Of a stretch of DNA of 64,000 nucleotides, positions 54,701 through 60,585 are shown piece after piece. The position numbers and the translations under genes are program-made. The first letter of the stretch is position 1, and each line of letters opens with the position of its first letter. The DNA is from Lucifuga dentata (lineage: Eukaryota > Chordata > Actinopteri > Ophidiiformes > Bythitidae). Below the pieces are notes generated by a model, which saw only the letters and a program-made list of their open reading frames with translations, was not told the DNA's origin and made no database searches. Location: contig VXCM01000951.1 in NCBI GenBank assembly GCA_014773175.1, positions 62,001-126,000 of the forward strand, given 5' to 3'.

Positions 54701-54775
54701 AGCTAGCCACCAACTTAGCGTCTCTGCGCTTACCTTCTGAGAATGCTGCTGGAGGACATTCTGCTCCACGGTCAT
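26276..54775 (-). CDS. usp25: usp25, ubiquitin carboxyl-terminal hydrolase 25 (whole gene span, ATG to stop)
   Basis: A deubiquitinating cysteine protease of the USP family that cleaves ubiquitin chains and is known to act in ER-associated degradation, innate immune and Wnt signalling. Twenty-four constitutive coding exons, each bounded by AG and GT (one GC) and phase-compatible, total 3243 nt with the stop once an assembly duplication in exon 14 is collapsed, giving about 1080 residues (human 1055). Order: UBA-like region (about 15-55), SUMO-interacting motif VIDLTGDD (about 90-97), ubiquitin-interacting motifs (about 99-140), USP core from [11 protein letters not shown] (Cys177) to the His box [11 protein letters not shown] (His612) and YCLMYIND, with a helical insertion near 403-440, then a C-terminal helical region ending PTEGR. 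The start [10 protein letters not shown] matches the vertebrate USP25 N-terminus and has G at -3. USP28 is the closest paralogue, but the sequence follows USP25 throughout. Introns hold mainly transposon relics and microsatellites. Confidence 0.97.
26880..27260 (-). mobile_element. TTAA foldback element, copy 7 (internally deleted)
   Basis: Decayed left end near ACGACCAATAAATACTATC; right end AAATGGCTGATGTTGTCCTTTAA. In usp25 intron 23. Confidence 0.7.
27495..27687 (-). CDS. usp25: usp25 exon 23
   Basis: 193 nt starting [20 protein letters not shown], then the hydrophobic [15 protein letters not shown] and the conserved [20 protein letters not shown]. Ends in phase 1 with donor GTGAGT. Confidence 0.95.
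27688..29026 (-). other. usp25: usp25 intron 22
   Basis: Contains a poly(G) run with N at 28207. Between 28510 and 28950 lies GC-richer unique sequence open on both strands for about 140 codons with no recognisable product. No splice-compatible exon recognised. Confidence 0.5.
29027..29150 (-). CDS. usp25: usp25 exon 22
   Basis: 124 nt starting [20 protein letters not shown], then [20 protein letters not shown] to the final Leu. Phase 0 end, donor GTGAGA. The [10 protein letters not shown] motif is diagnostic for USP25/28. Confidence 0.95.
29323..29337 (-). promoter_or_regulatory. CTCF-like motif in usp25 intron 21
   Basis: Reads CCTGCAGAGGGCAGC on the minus strand, identical to the site at 8075. 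Confidence 0.25.
29475..29554 (-). CDS. usp25: usp25 exon 21
   Basis: 80 nt encoding [20 protein letters not shown] and ELFQKT, ending in phase 2; the split codon reads Asn with exon 22. Donor GTATGG is suboptimal but unique in frame. Confidence 0.92.
29713..29791 (-). CDS. usp25: usp25 exon 20
   Basis: 79 nt encoding [20 protein letters not shown] and NMDEYE, phase 0 end, donor GTCAGT. Human has [20 protein letters not shown] here. Confidence 0.94.
30310..30324 (-). promoter_or_regulatory. CTCF-like motif in usp25 intron 19
   Basis: Reads CCACCAGAGGGTAGC on the minus strand, just before foldback copy 8. Confidence 0.28.
30363..30950 (+). mobile_element. TTAA foldback element, copy 8
   Basis: TTAAAGGAGCATACCAGAGA to CCGGTACGGTCCTTTAA. 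Lies in usp25 intron 19, opposite to the gene. Confidence 0.82.
31032..31210 (-). CDS. usp25: usp25 exon 19
   Basis: 179 nt starting [20 protein letters not shown], then [20 protein letters not shown] to NLAFDE plus a split Arg. This is the start of the conserved C-terminal helical region of USP25/28. Donor GTATTT. Confidence 0.95.
31912..32475 (-). mobile_element. TTAA foldback element, copy 9
   Basis: TTAAGGACCATACTGGTGAT to CACTGGTTTGTCCTTCAA. It lies between cassette exon 19b and exon 19 of usp25. Confidence 0.78.
32592..32687 (-). CDS. usp25: usp25 alternative cassette exon 19b
   Basis: A phase-0 exon of 96 nt (32 codons). It encodes [20 protein letters not shown], then [12 protein letters not shown]. 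The acceptor is GGGCAG and the donor GTACAC. The [15 protein letters not shown] motif matches the alternative exon I know from USP25/USP28 muscle isoforms. With 19a short plus 19b the protein would be about 1125 residues; with 19a long plus 19b, about 1170. Confidence 0.82.
33559..33732 (-). CDS. usp25: usp25 alternative cassette exon 19a (long form; short form 33694-33732)
   Basis: A phase-0 open exon of 174 nt with acceptor TCTCTACAG and donor GTAGCT. It encodes [13 protein letters not shown], then a 45-residue acidic/proline part containing [21 protein letters not shown] second, stronger donor (CAG/GTAAGC) after ELQ would give a 39-nt short form, also phase 0. It lies between exons 18 and 19, where USP25 is known to carry the muscle-associated exons (USP25m), so it is inferred to be spliced in a tissue-dependent way. 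Not needed for the constitutive frame. Confidence 0.72.
34166..34305 (-). CDS. usp25: usp25 exon 18
   Basis: 140 nt starting [20 protein letters not shown]. It continues through [17 protein letters not shown] and ends in phase 0 with donor GTATGT. It corresponds to human DPEYLEQPS to SPETVLQS, immediately before the known alternative-exon site. Confidence 0.94.
34700..34805 (+). mobile_element. TTAA foldback element, copy 10 (right end only)
   Basis: GGAAAATGGTTTGCAGTAATG, then GGCTCAAACATGCAAAATCA and TGGTTTGGTCCTATTAA. In usp25 intron 17. Confidence 0.65.
35484..35750 (-). CDS. usp25: usp25 exon 17 (Ala/Ser/Thr tract)
   Basis: 267 nt. Begins [20 protein letters not shown] and has an acidic coiled region [20 protein letters not shown]. 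It then carries a low-complexity stretch rich in Ala, Ser and Thr (about residues 720-745), ending [14 protein letters not shown]. Human USP25 lacks such a long low-complexity run here, which explains part of the extra length. Confidence 0.94.
35751..36670 (-). other. usp25: usp25 intron 16
   Basis: AT-rich unique sequence with a long poly(A) run around the N at 36111. Nothing else recognised. Confidence 0.5.
36671..36899 (-). CDS. usp25: usp25 exon 16 (catalytic His box)
   Basis: 229 nt starting [20 protein letters not shown]. The His box GHYWAY carries the catalytic His at residue 612. WMKYNDISV supplies the third catalytic-site residue, and [17 protein letters not shown] is the C-terminal strand of the core. 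Essentially no change from human in these motifs, so the enzyme should be active. Confidence 0.96.
37030..37100 (-). CDS. usp25: usp25 exon 15
   Basis: 71 nt encoding [20 protein letters not shown] and MMQ, phase 0 end. It links the insertion back to the second half of the USP core. Confidence 0.94.
37247..37550 (-). CDS. usp25: usp25 exon 14, interrupted by a 64-bp assembly duplication
   Basis: Encodes the core insertion linker ([12 protein letters not shown] to [13 protein letters not shown]) and the conserved [18 protein letters not shown], then [15 protein letters not shown] to ENDTR. As assembled the exon is 304 nt because 37301-37364 is repeated exactly at 37366-37429 with an N between, which shifts the frame. 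Removing one copy and the N leaves 239 nt (79 codons plus split ends), in phase with both neighbours. I therefore treat the gene as intact and the break as an assembly error. Confidence 0.9.
38234..38239 (-). promoter_or_regulatory. usp25: GC-type 5' splice site of usp25 intron 13
   Basis: GCAAGT directly after CAG on the minus strand. Otherwise perfect complementarity to U1 is typical of functional GC donors. Frame continuity to exon 14 requires this site. Confidence 0.8.
38240..38404 (-). CDS. usp25: usp25 exon 13 (GC donor)
   Basis: 165 nt starting [20 protein letters not shown], then the conserved [12 protein letters not shown] and a Pro-rich end QPLPPP. It must end in phase 2 to read into exon 14 as SIAEQDS. 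The only boundary that fits is CAG followed by GCAAGT, a strong GC-type donor; there is no usable GT nearby in frame. Confidence 0.9.
38601..38696 (-). CDS. usp25: usp25 exon 12 (helical insertion)
   Basis: 96 nt encoding [20 protein letters not shown], then [11 protein letters not shown], a highly charged helix (about residues 403-434). In USP25 and USP28 this belongs to the insertion known to mediate self-assembly (USP25 tetramers, USP28 dimers). Confidence 0.94.
38796..38923 (-). CDS. usp25: usp25 exon 11
   Basis: 128 nt starting [20 protein letters not shown]. This is the conserved USP box preceding the USP25/28 insertion. Ends LYMD plus a phase-2 Arg codon. The end of the exon and the start of exon 12 both read as a TACATGGACAG motif, so local alignment needs care; phase supports the boundary used. 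Confidence 0.93.
38924..40581 (-). other. usp25: usp25 intron 10
   Basis: CA repeat near 39058-39087 and a poly(T) run with N at 39559. The remainder is unique sequence with no exon signal that fits the flanking phases. Confidence 0.5.
40582..40733 (-). CDS. usp25: usp25 exon 10
   Basis: 152 nt encoding [20 protein letters not shown], then [18 protein letters not shown], to SARSGQE. This is the ubiquitin-contacting part of the core and is very close to human. Phase 0 end, donor GTCAGT. Confidence 0.95.
40785..40834. repeat. (ATT)n microsatellite
   Basis: TTATTATTATT with ATC variants in usp25 intron 9; an imperfect GA tract follows at 40899-40945. Confidence 0.9.
41522..41595 (-). CDS. usp25: usp25 exon 9
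   Basis: 74 nt encoding [20 protein letters not shown] and GVLE, entering in phase 2 and leaving in phase 1. Part of the USP core. It joins exon 8 to give an acidic linker EEDREGEK. Confidence 0.93.
41761..41837 (-). CDS. usp25: usp25 exon 8 (tandem CAGCAG acceptor)
   Basis: 77 nt encoding [20 protein letters not shown] and KAEED, ending in phase 2. QDVSEF is the conserved USP motif. The acceptor is CAGCAG. Using the first AG gives SQQQDVSEF, as in human; using the second removes one Gln. I placed the boundary at the first AG. Confidence 0.93.
42521..42824 (+). mobile_element. 5'-truncated non-LTR retrotransposon (LINE) 3' end in usp25 intron 7
   Basis: A 91-codon open C-terminus of a reverse transcriptase ORF ends at TGA 42793. 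It shows [45 protein letters not shown] and [11 protein letters not shown], the familiar tail of RTE-like vertebrate elements. It ends in a short GAA-rich tail. A 12-bp target duplication AGATGGTGTCAG flanks it (42509-42520 and 42825-42836). No stop or frameshift, so it looks fairly recent. Opposite in orientation to usp25. Confidence 0.85.
43204..43341 (-). CDS. usp25: usp25 exon 7
   Basis: 46 codons, [20 protein letters not shown] through [17 protein letters not shown] to SSESQQ, phase 0 at both ends. Typical USP25/28 core sequence. Confidence 0.95.
43342..44939 (-). other. usp25: usp25 intron 6
   Basis: About 1.6 kb of unique sequence with short homopolymers only. No repeat family or exon recognised. 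Confidence 0.5.
44940..45026 (-). CDS. usp25: usp25 exon 6
   Basis: 29 codons, [15 protein letters not shown] to DLPRNQK, phase 0 at both ends. It continues the first subdomain of the USP core just after the Cys box. Confidence 0.95.
45027..46023 (-). other. usp25: usp25 intron 5
   Basis: AT-rich unique sequence with an N at 45708 and a short GT run near 45990-46020. Open frames here are intronic read-through next to exon 5. Confidence 0.5.
46024..46186 (-). CDS. usp25: usp25 exon 5 (catalytic Cys box)
   Basis: 163 nt completing the second UIM ([10 protein letters not shown]) and starting the protease core: [18 protein letters not shown], the Cys box with the nucleophile at residue 177 (human Cys178). 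Phase 0 end. The polypyrimidine tract upstream is a homopolymer interrupted by an N at 46207, so intron length there is uncertain. Confidence 0.95.
47158..47711 (-). mobile_element. TTAA foldback element, copy 11
   Basis: TTAAAGACCATGCTGGCCAT to AATGGTCCTTTAA, in usp25 intron 4, with a poly(A) run and N at 47311. Interior matches copy 3 in reverse orientation. Confidence 0.82.
47868..47991 (-). CDS. usp25: usp25 exon 4 (SIM and UIMs)
   Basis: 124 nt encoding [20 protein letters not shown] and onward. VIDLTGDD is the SUMO-interacting motif, and the Lys at residue 98 matches a lysine known to be SUMO-modified in mammals. [18 protein letters not shown] is the first UIM, and [10 protein letters not shown] begins the second. 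Ends in phase 2; donor GTGGGC is weaker than its neighbours. Confidence 0.95.
48226..48370 (-). CDS. usp25: usp25 exon 3
   Basis: 145 nt starting [19 protein letters not shown], the second half of the UBA-like domain, then a linker ending ISVGSQADT. It ends in phase 1 and the split codon is completed by exon 4 as Asn. Acceptor CTGCAG, donor GTGAGC. Confidence 0.94.
48705..48782 (-). CDS. usp25: usp25 exon 2
   Basis: 26 codons starting [14 protein letters not shown], phase 0 at both ends. It forms the first part of the UBA-like N-terminal domain. It is separated from exon 1 by the longest intron, about 5.95 kb. Donor GTATGT. Confidence 0.95.
48971..49213 (-). mobile_element. TTAA foldback element, copy 12 (truncated)
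   Basis: Starts TTAAAGGAGAATACCGATGA and stops after GGGACTATATTCCCTGGTGG. The second half is missing. In usp25 intron 1. Confidence 0.7.
50845..51180 (-). mobile_element. Teleost tRNA-like interspersed repeat
   Basis: On the minus strand it has an A-box-like TGGCTCGCTTG and a B-box-like GGTCCTGGGTTCAGATC, then the hallmark AGGTTCTCTCTGCATCTGGG and TTCCTCCTGTTAACC. Adjacent CATCCATCCATCTTCCATAC is also typical of this family. Not a functional tRNA gene: the boxes are degenerate and there is no cloverleaf. Confidence 0.65.
53800..53848. repeat. (GAA)n microsatellite
   Basis: About 16 GAA units in usp25 intron 1. Confidence 0.93.
54734..54775 (-). CDS. usp25: usp25 exon 1 (coding part)
   Basis: Encodes [14 protein letters not shown] (14 codons, phase 0 end). 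The donor GTAAGC follows the AAG codon. The ATG context is GCCATGA, with a purine at -3. One residue shorter than the human N-terminus at this point. Confidence 0.95.
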
Positions 54776-55030
54776 GGCCGGTTCAGTGAAATTCAAATTA
54801 CATTCAAACCAAGAGCTGAAAAACGCGTGCGTTAATTTTCACCAAAGCGGAATAAAAGATGATACTAAGATGTCCCCTCCTTAATCGACGACATTACGGG
54901 CGCCATGGCAGAGTGAGTAGCGCAGATCGTCAGCAGGCATGAAAACATTGCCGCTCCGTAGATCTGAGATCGATTACTCACGACTGTATGTACCGCATTT
55001 ACGTCACCGCCACACTGTTGGGAATAACGT
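54776..55030 (-). promoter_or_regulatory. usp25: Probable usp25 5' UTR and core promoter
   Basis: CG-richer sequence immediately 5' of the ATG. A CRE-like TGACGTAA on the minus strand lies near 55000-55007. I see no TATA box at a convincing place. The transcription start cannot be fixed from sequence alone. Confidence 0.45.
54865..54906 (-). other. Upstream ORF in the usp25 leader region
   Basis: ATG at 54906 opens a 13-codon frame (MAPVMSSIKEGTS) ending in TAG at 54867-54865, about 90 nt before the usp25 ATG. A second in-frame ATG is at codon 5. If transcribed, it would precede and could dampen usp25 translation. It is not a homologue of anything I know. Confidence 0.35.
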
Positions 55031-55858
55031 CATTTAAAAACTACACAGAGATAACCACGTTTTAAAACCATTCATAAATATGTTTGTACCAACTATCATT
55101 ATAAACTAAAGATATGTGTTGTTGTATGCTTCAACGTGCTTTTATTATTTACATTTATATCAAAGAATTAAAGATAATGAATTACTGACTGATCTCTTTG
55201 CAATCATTTTGCTGTATGCACAGCTATCATTTCCACATCAGTGTAAACAAAAATATTTCTAATATTGTGCGGGCATGGCTTCCATATATTTGCTCCTAAA
55301 AAAGAATCTGACCCACTTTAATGCCTTCTTGGGGATAGTAATCATTCTAATGGATAAAAATTAAAGTGTTTATTGATGTTAAACTGCTATGAGCAGTATC
55401 TTTAAAAAAAAAAAAAACTTTGCTCATTATCTTTCAACAACAAATTATGACTGTAGTTAGTGAACTAAATTCACTGTGGATTATAAAGTAATTTGTTATA
55501 TTACACATGGATAGGTGTTTGTTTTTTTTTTTCCATTATAGACTTTAATATTTGTTGGAAAATTATTTCTCCTCTATTTTCTTCTCGCCAAATAGCTGTT
55601 GCTCATGGAAAAGGGTCAATTAACAACATCTTCCTGTAATGTTAAATATGCTGATTCATATTGCTATTTAAGTCTGATGATGAGTCTTCTTCGGTAGTTT
55701 ATTAGTTTTTATTCTTAGTAAAGTCAAGGTTCTTATCAATAAGGAAAGACTGTAGTGCCATTATCATCTCTCTGCTTCATTAAATGTTACTGATCTTTTT
55801 TCACTGTTAACAAACAAGTGTTAACTTATATTATGGAGCTAAAGGCATTTCACAAAAT

Positions 55859-55859
<1 letters not shown>

Positions 55860-55913
<54 letters not shown>
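55860..55913. repeat. (TG)n(TA)n compound microsatellite
   Basis: TG run passing into a TA run. A similar compound tract is at 57800-57880. Confidence 0.9.
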
Positions 55914-56949
55914 GTTGGCTTTAAGCATCTGCAATGACTTGCTAACATTTATGAATCAGATATGTGTGTGTTCCCAACTTTAAACAACATTATATTTCTC
56001 ATGAGAATACTTCAGTATTACATGCCAAGGACACATGAAGTACTGAATAAACTGGTTTTTATTAAAGGCATTCCTTGTGTCTATTTGTCAGTTAACCAGA
56101 AGGAAAGGAAATACATTTGCTGAAGTTTGATTCTTTTCATCTCAGACTGGTAGAACCAGTAAAGAGTCAATAACAAGAAATTAGGATGATGGATATCATG
56201 GGAAGAGACTCAAAAGTTCCCAGGGTATAATTGATATGTTCCCTCATCTGGGTCCTATTTACTCAAAACATTACCTCTGGAAAGCATTAGCTTTTTATGT
56301 TATGTATTTAGCTGTACTTATCCAGAGTTAATCCAATGACTTCAATAGTTGTTTGAATTTGAAGATCATCAACATGACAAGCAACCAGTTATGAGGAGCG
56401 AAGGCCAGGGACAGTACTCATACGATTCTCCAAAAATTAAATACATGCTTTTGGTGATGTATGTAGGAGTACTATTCTTTTATTTTCCTAAATGTTTTCC
56501 TCTTCAACAAAGACACGTCAAAGCATGAGGTTCTGATTTGTGAGCCAAATGGTTGATAGTAGTAATTTGTTTTCTTACAGTGACAGCAGTTCACCTTTCA
56601 GTATTTGGTTATTAACCTTAGAAAGACCTAATTTGTATTCCATCATTTCATGTGACTCATCTCTGAAATCCATCATGACTATGATTTCATATTGATTACA
56701 TCTTTCTGGATCCTGTTTTTATATCTTCCTGTAATATTTCAATTGTTATTGGTCTCTTTATAATTTGCCTGCTTCCCCATTTATGGCTTCTATTGCACAC
56801 CTGGGCATTTGAGGAGAGGAAATCTCTCTTTGAATTGCCTCTCCTGATGTTTCTTCAATTTTTCCCACCTTATATACAAGTTTGTTTTTTTTTTGTTTTT
56901 TTTTGTTTTTTTGTTTTAAGGGAGGATTTTTTCCCTTGTCTTCTTAGAG

Positions 56950-57056
56950 AGTTTGGGCTGGGTTAGGAACCACTGATGTGTGGCTCTCTAAATCCCTTTG
57001 AGACATTGTATATGATATTGGCTATCCAAATAAACTTGACTTGACTTGACTTGTCA
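56950..57056 (+). mobile_element. LINE/SINE 3' tail with CTTGA repeats
   Basis: CCCTTTGAGACATTGTATATG, then GGCTATCCAAATAAACTTGA with tandem CTTGA, the widespread teleost L2-like retroposon end. The sequence upstream to about 56830 is probably the same insertion but is too diverged to bound. Confidence 0.6.
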
Positions 57057-57429
57057 GTTCCAGAGCATAAATTTCTTTATAAAGAACACTGCAACATGTG
57101 ACTAGTTGAGCCTTGAGTATACTGGCAGCACATCATTTATTGTTGTTGTGATGAATGCACAGTGTTCCACAGTATTTTTGGCTTCTTTCTCTTGCTCTTG
57201 CACCTCCTTCCTGGTCAGATTTGCCACCTTTGTATTTTATGCCACTGAACTGTGTTGTTCTGTTTCAGTTTGCTAGTATAAGATCAAGACTTCTGTGAAC
57301 TTGTTTACGCCTGATGATCCTTCTCTCAAGCTTCTTCAAGTTAAGAACATTGGCCTCAAGGAGGTGCTATTTGTAACAGTTATGAACAGTTACACAATTC
57401 ATCCCTCCTTTGTACTATATATATCTAGT

Positions 57430-57545
57430 GCAGGGTCATGGGGCCTGGAGCAATCGGCAGGGTACACCATGGACAGGTCGTCAGTTTACCACAGCTCACA
57501 CACACATCAAGACAAATAAACTCATTCACAATTCATCCCAATAGG
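57430..57545 (+). mobile_element. Fragment of the teleost tRNA-like repeat
   Basis: GGCAGGGTACACCATGGACAGGTCG, TCAGTTTACCACAG and CTCATTCACAATTCATCCC match the middle portion of the same family. Truncated at both ends. Confidence 0.55.
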
Positions 57546-57817
57546 TGGTATAATCCTTATAAAATCTTCTTTCTATGTTCTAGAACTGGCAGACAATCAA
57601 TATTAAGTTCAACAGACTGGGTTTTGTGAATATCTTCCTCTGAGAAATTGTGCATAAAAATGTAACAGCTTTTCATTTTACAATAGAATTTTCCACATTT
57701 GTTATAAAGATATTGTTTGTAGGATAATTCCATTAAGATGCAGTTTCTCATTTTCAAGAAGGTCCTGAAGACATGGTGCATTAAGAAGAACATAAAACAT
57801 ATATATATGTGTGTGTT

Positions 57818-57877
<60 letters not shown>

Positions 57878-57989
57878 AAACATTATATTTAGTTTAGTAA
57901 CTAATCGTGGTTTTCACAACATCTGAAACTTGGAAATATAATGTACAACATTAACATAGTCCAACAGGAGAACTCATATTACTCCTATT

Positions 57990-58553
57990 TTATCATCTCT
58001 CCCTTGGCTTCCAATTAATTTTAGATTTCATTTTAAAATCCTAATTTTGACTTTTAGAGCTCTCCACTCTGAACACCACAGTATATTATTGATCTACTTC
58101 AGCCCACAGCACCAGCCGGCCTCTTAGGTCCTTAGGTCATAGGTTACTGAGAGTCCCTTGCACCCATTTTAACCAAGCCTTTCAGGCTGTAGCACCTAAA
58201 CTGTGGAATGATCTTCCTCTCTCCCTTCTCTCTGTTGATTCTGTGGACACTTTCAAAAAGCAACTAAAGATGTTTTTATTTAGACAGGCTTTCCAGTAGT
58301 ATGATGTTTCAGTGGTTATGGTTTTATGCTATTAAAATTGTTTCATGTTTTGTTTTATTTATGTATTTAAATTGATTTTTAATAAGCTGTTTGTGTTTTG
58401 TGATTTAAATTGTAAAGCACTTTGTGACCCTCATGTCTGTGAAAGGTGCTATATAAATAAAATTTACTTACTTACTNTAAAGCACTTTGTGACCCTCATG
58501 TCTGTGAAAGGTGCTATATAAATAAAATTTACTTACTTACTTACTTACTTACT
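57990..58553 (+). mobile_element. Decayed L2-type LINE 3' end with TTAC tail
   Basis: Frameshifted relics of a reverse transcriptase C-terminus; one frame reads APKLWNDLPLSL and then DTFKKQLKMFLFRQAFQ. They are followed by the typical fish 3' UTR (GTAAAGCACTTTGTGAC, GCTATATAAATAAA) and a TTAC microsatellite. The 64 bp at 58413-58476 is repeated exactly at 58478-58541 across an N, an assembly scar like the one in usp25 exon 14. Confidence 0.75.
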
Positions 58554-59389
58554 AGTATCTGTAACAACATGTAATACTTGAGTCAGTGACAATATCATGT
58601 TCTAGGTATAATCCATTTGGGACAGTATGTAGCCACAGTAATGTTAGCAAACAGAGTAGATGGATCAATAAACTGTCACAGTGTCACTAGATCAAAAGTG
58701 CCCAACATGTGACATTTGATGAGTATCCAAAAGTAATATTACTTAAAAGTAGCATTTACATTTAAATTCTCCTAATGCCATCACGGTATGATGCTATATG
58801 GTAGATAGGGTTATGCAAGTATAGAGTGTATTATTAGATTTAATTTGGTAAACAACACAGGTTTGTAGCATGTGGGTAAAGTCACTAAATTCAGTAGTCC
58901 AATTTGTGGCCTAATTATTCCCTAACTATACTGTAATTATAACCAGTATCCAAACACTGGGTATTAAAATCTGTCAGCTGTTATTAATTCAGTGCAAGAT
59001 GGAAGAGAACAGCCGTTTCATGCAGAACTGGGTCATCCTTTAGATGTTCAGAAGCGCCTTGTTGTATCAGTTGTAACTCAAGTATTCAGCCTTCTTTGTT
59101 ATTGTGAACTGGTTTTTGTGTGTCATCTAACTAGTACACATAAATATTAATGGGAATATTCAGATCGTTATGGTGTTACTGGGGGAAAAATGAAGCATCA
59201 ATAATGGCTATGAGAAGAAGGAGGATTCCTGCAGGACTTAGAGTATTTGGGAATTTCTCAACAAATTCTATTTAATATTATACAGAATGTCATATGATTT
59301 TATGTGCATATGCGTATACATAGTACATATTACAACAATGTTTCACTCAGTGATAGTGTTCAACGTTTAGGGTGACGTTCAGCTTTTCT

Positions 59390-59404
59390 CCAGCAGATGG
59401 CGAG
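59390..59404 (+). promoter_or_regulatory. CTCF-like motif
   Basis: CCAGCAGATGGCGAG matches the CTCF core (CCASYAGRKGGC). It lies about 4.6 kb upstream of the usp25 start in unique-looking sequence. Confidence 0.35.
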
Positions 59405-60539
59405 ATCTCATCTAATTTGGAGCTTTATTATGCAGAAAGACAGATCCACACAGTATCAGGGCGAAATGGAAAAGCAAATGATTCATGAAAATGATCCACT
59501 TAGTAAAACAAGTAGCTTTGTAAATCACAGTCTATTTTCCAATTTTCAGCACAGCAACCCAATCAATATTTTATAGTTTTATGTGCAGCAAGCTGAAATA
59601 CTGACTGACCACCAGAGTGTGCAAAGGTTACCTTGAGCACCCGGTTTACCTCTTAAAACAGCTTTAAAAGCTGAGAAGAAGCATCATACGCTTTGACTTC
59701 AAGGCAGGAGGCAGAGCCATCAGTCAGAGAATCTGGGAAGCAGCAAGAAACCAAATAAATAAGTTAGTGAATTGACTTTTTTCTGAATTCTGATTAGATC
59801 CCTGACTAATAAGCAGATATAAAGAGCTCTGACTTGAGGGCTATTTTATAATAGCTTTACTCACGCCAGGACATCTAGAGAGGCCCTCTGCTCTGCCTGA
59901 TTTCCACCACGAACACTGCATATAGTTAGAAAGCTGAAATTGTTGGGAAAAAGACAAACTGGAAAACCTCAGCATTACAAATTTACACTCCACTCAGACA
60001 TATGAATTAAGGTAATTAGAGATCTATTGTACTCCATTTGCATAGATTTGCATGAACTTTGCATGGTCCAAACAATACTCAGACATGCACATTAAGTTTC
60101 GCTTTTGTGCGAGACCAACTGGAAATGAACCTTCCATAATAATGTATGACAACAAAAATATGTTTTGTTACTGTGCCATTCGTGCTAATCTCATTATGAT
60201 AATGGATAACCAATCACATTACTTTCACATTGTGAATATAACACTTATACTTAGCCATGGCTGGATTAACCTGCTATAGGACAGAAAAAAAAAAAAAAAA
60301 AAAAAAATCCTACCATGTACTTAAAATTTTGAGTCTAAAAATGGAAATAGATGCAATTGTGGTTTATTTTATTACTTCTCACAGGAGCAGATGTCTGGTT
60401 TTCCTTATTAACTCACAACATGAAGATGCATTTACCTGTCAGACCTCTTCTCTTTATTTGTGGAATATTTATGATCATGCAGATTGAGGATTACAGATTG
60501 CCCAGAACTGCACATTTCTTTGTCTATCTATCTGTTAGC

Positions 60540-60585
60540 ACTGCAATAGACTGCCAACCTGTCCAGCATGTTGCTCTTCTTTAAT
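60540..60585 (-). mobile_element. Short fragment of the teleost tRNA-like repeat
   Basis: CACTGCAATAGACTGCCAACCTGTCCAGCATG is the reverse complement of the GGACAGGTCGCCAGTCTAT block of that family. Very short. Confidence 0.35.

Larger units (their letters stand above)
48783..54733 (-). other. usp25: usp25 intron 1
   Basis: About 5.95 kb without credible coding exons. It holds half of a TTAA foldback element (48971-49213), the teleost tRNA-like repeat (about 50845-51180), poly(A)/poly(T) runs with N at 50393 and 53200, a long A run at 51692-51720 and a GAA microsatellite near 53800-53848. The exon-1-proximal 800 bp is AT-rich unique sequence with repeated GCTAAC/TTAGC motifs. Confidence 0.7.
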
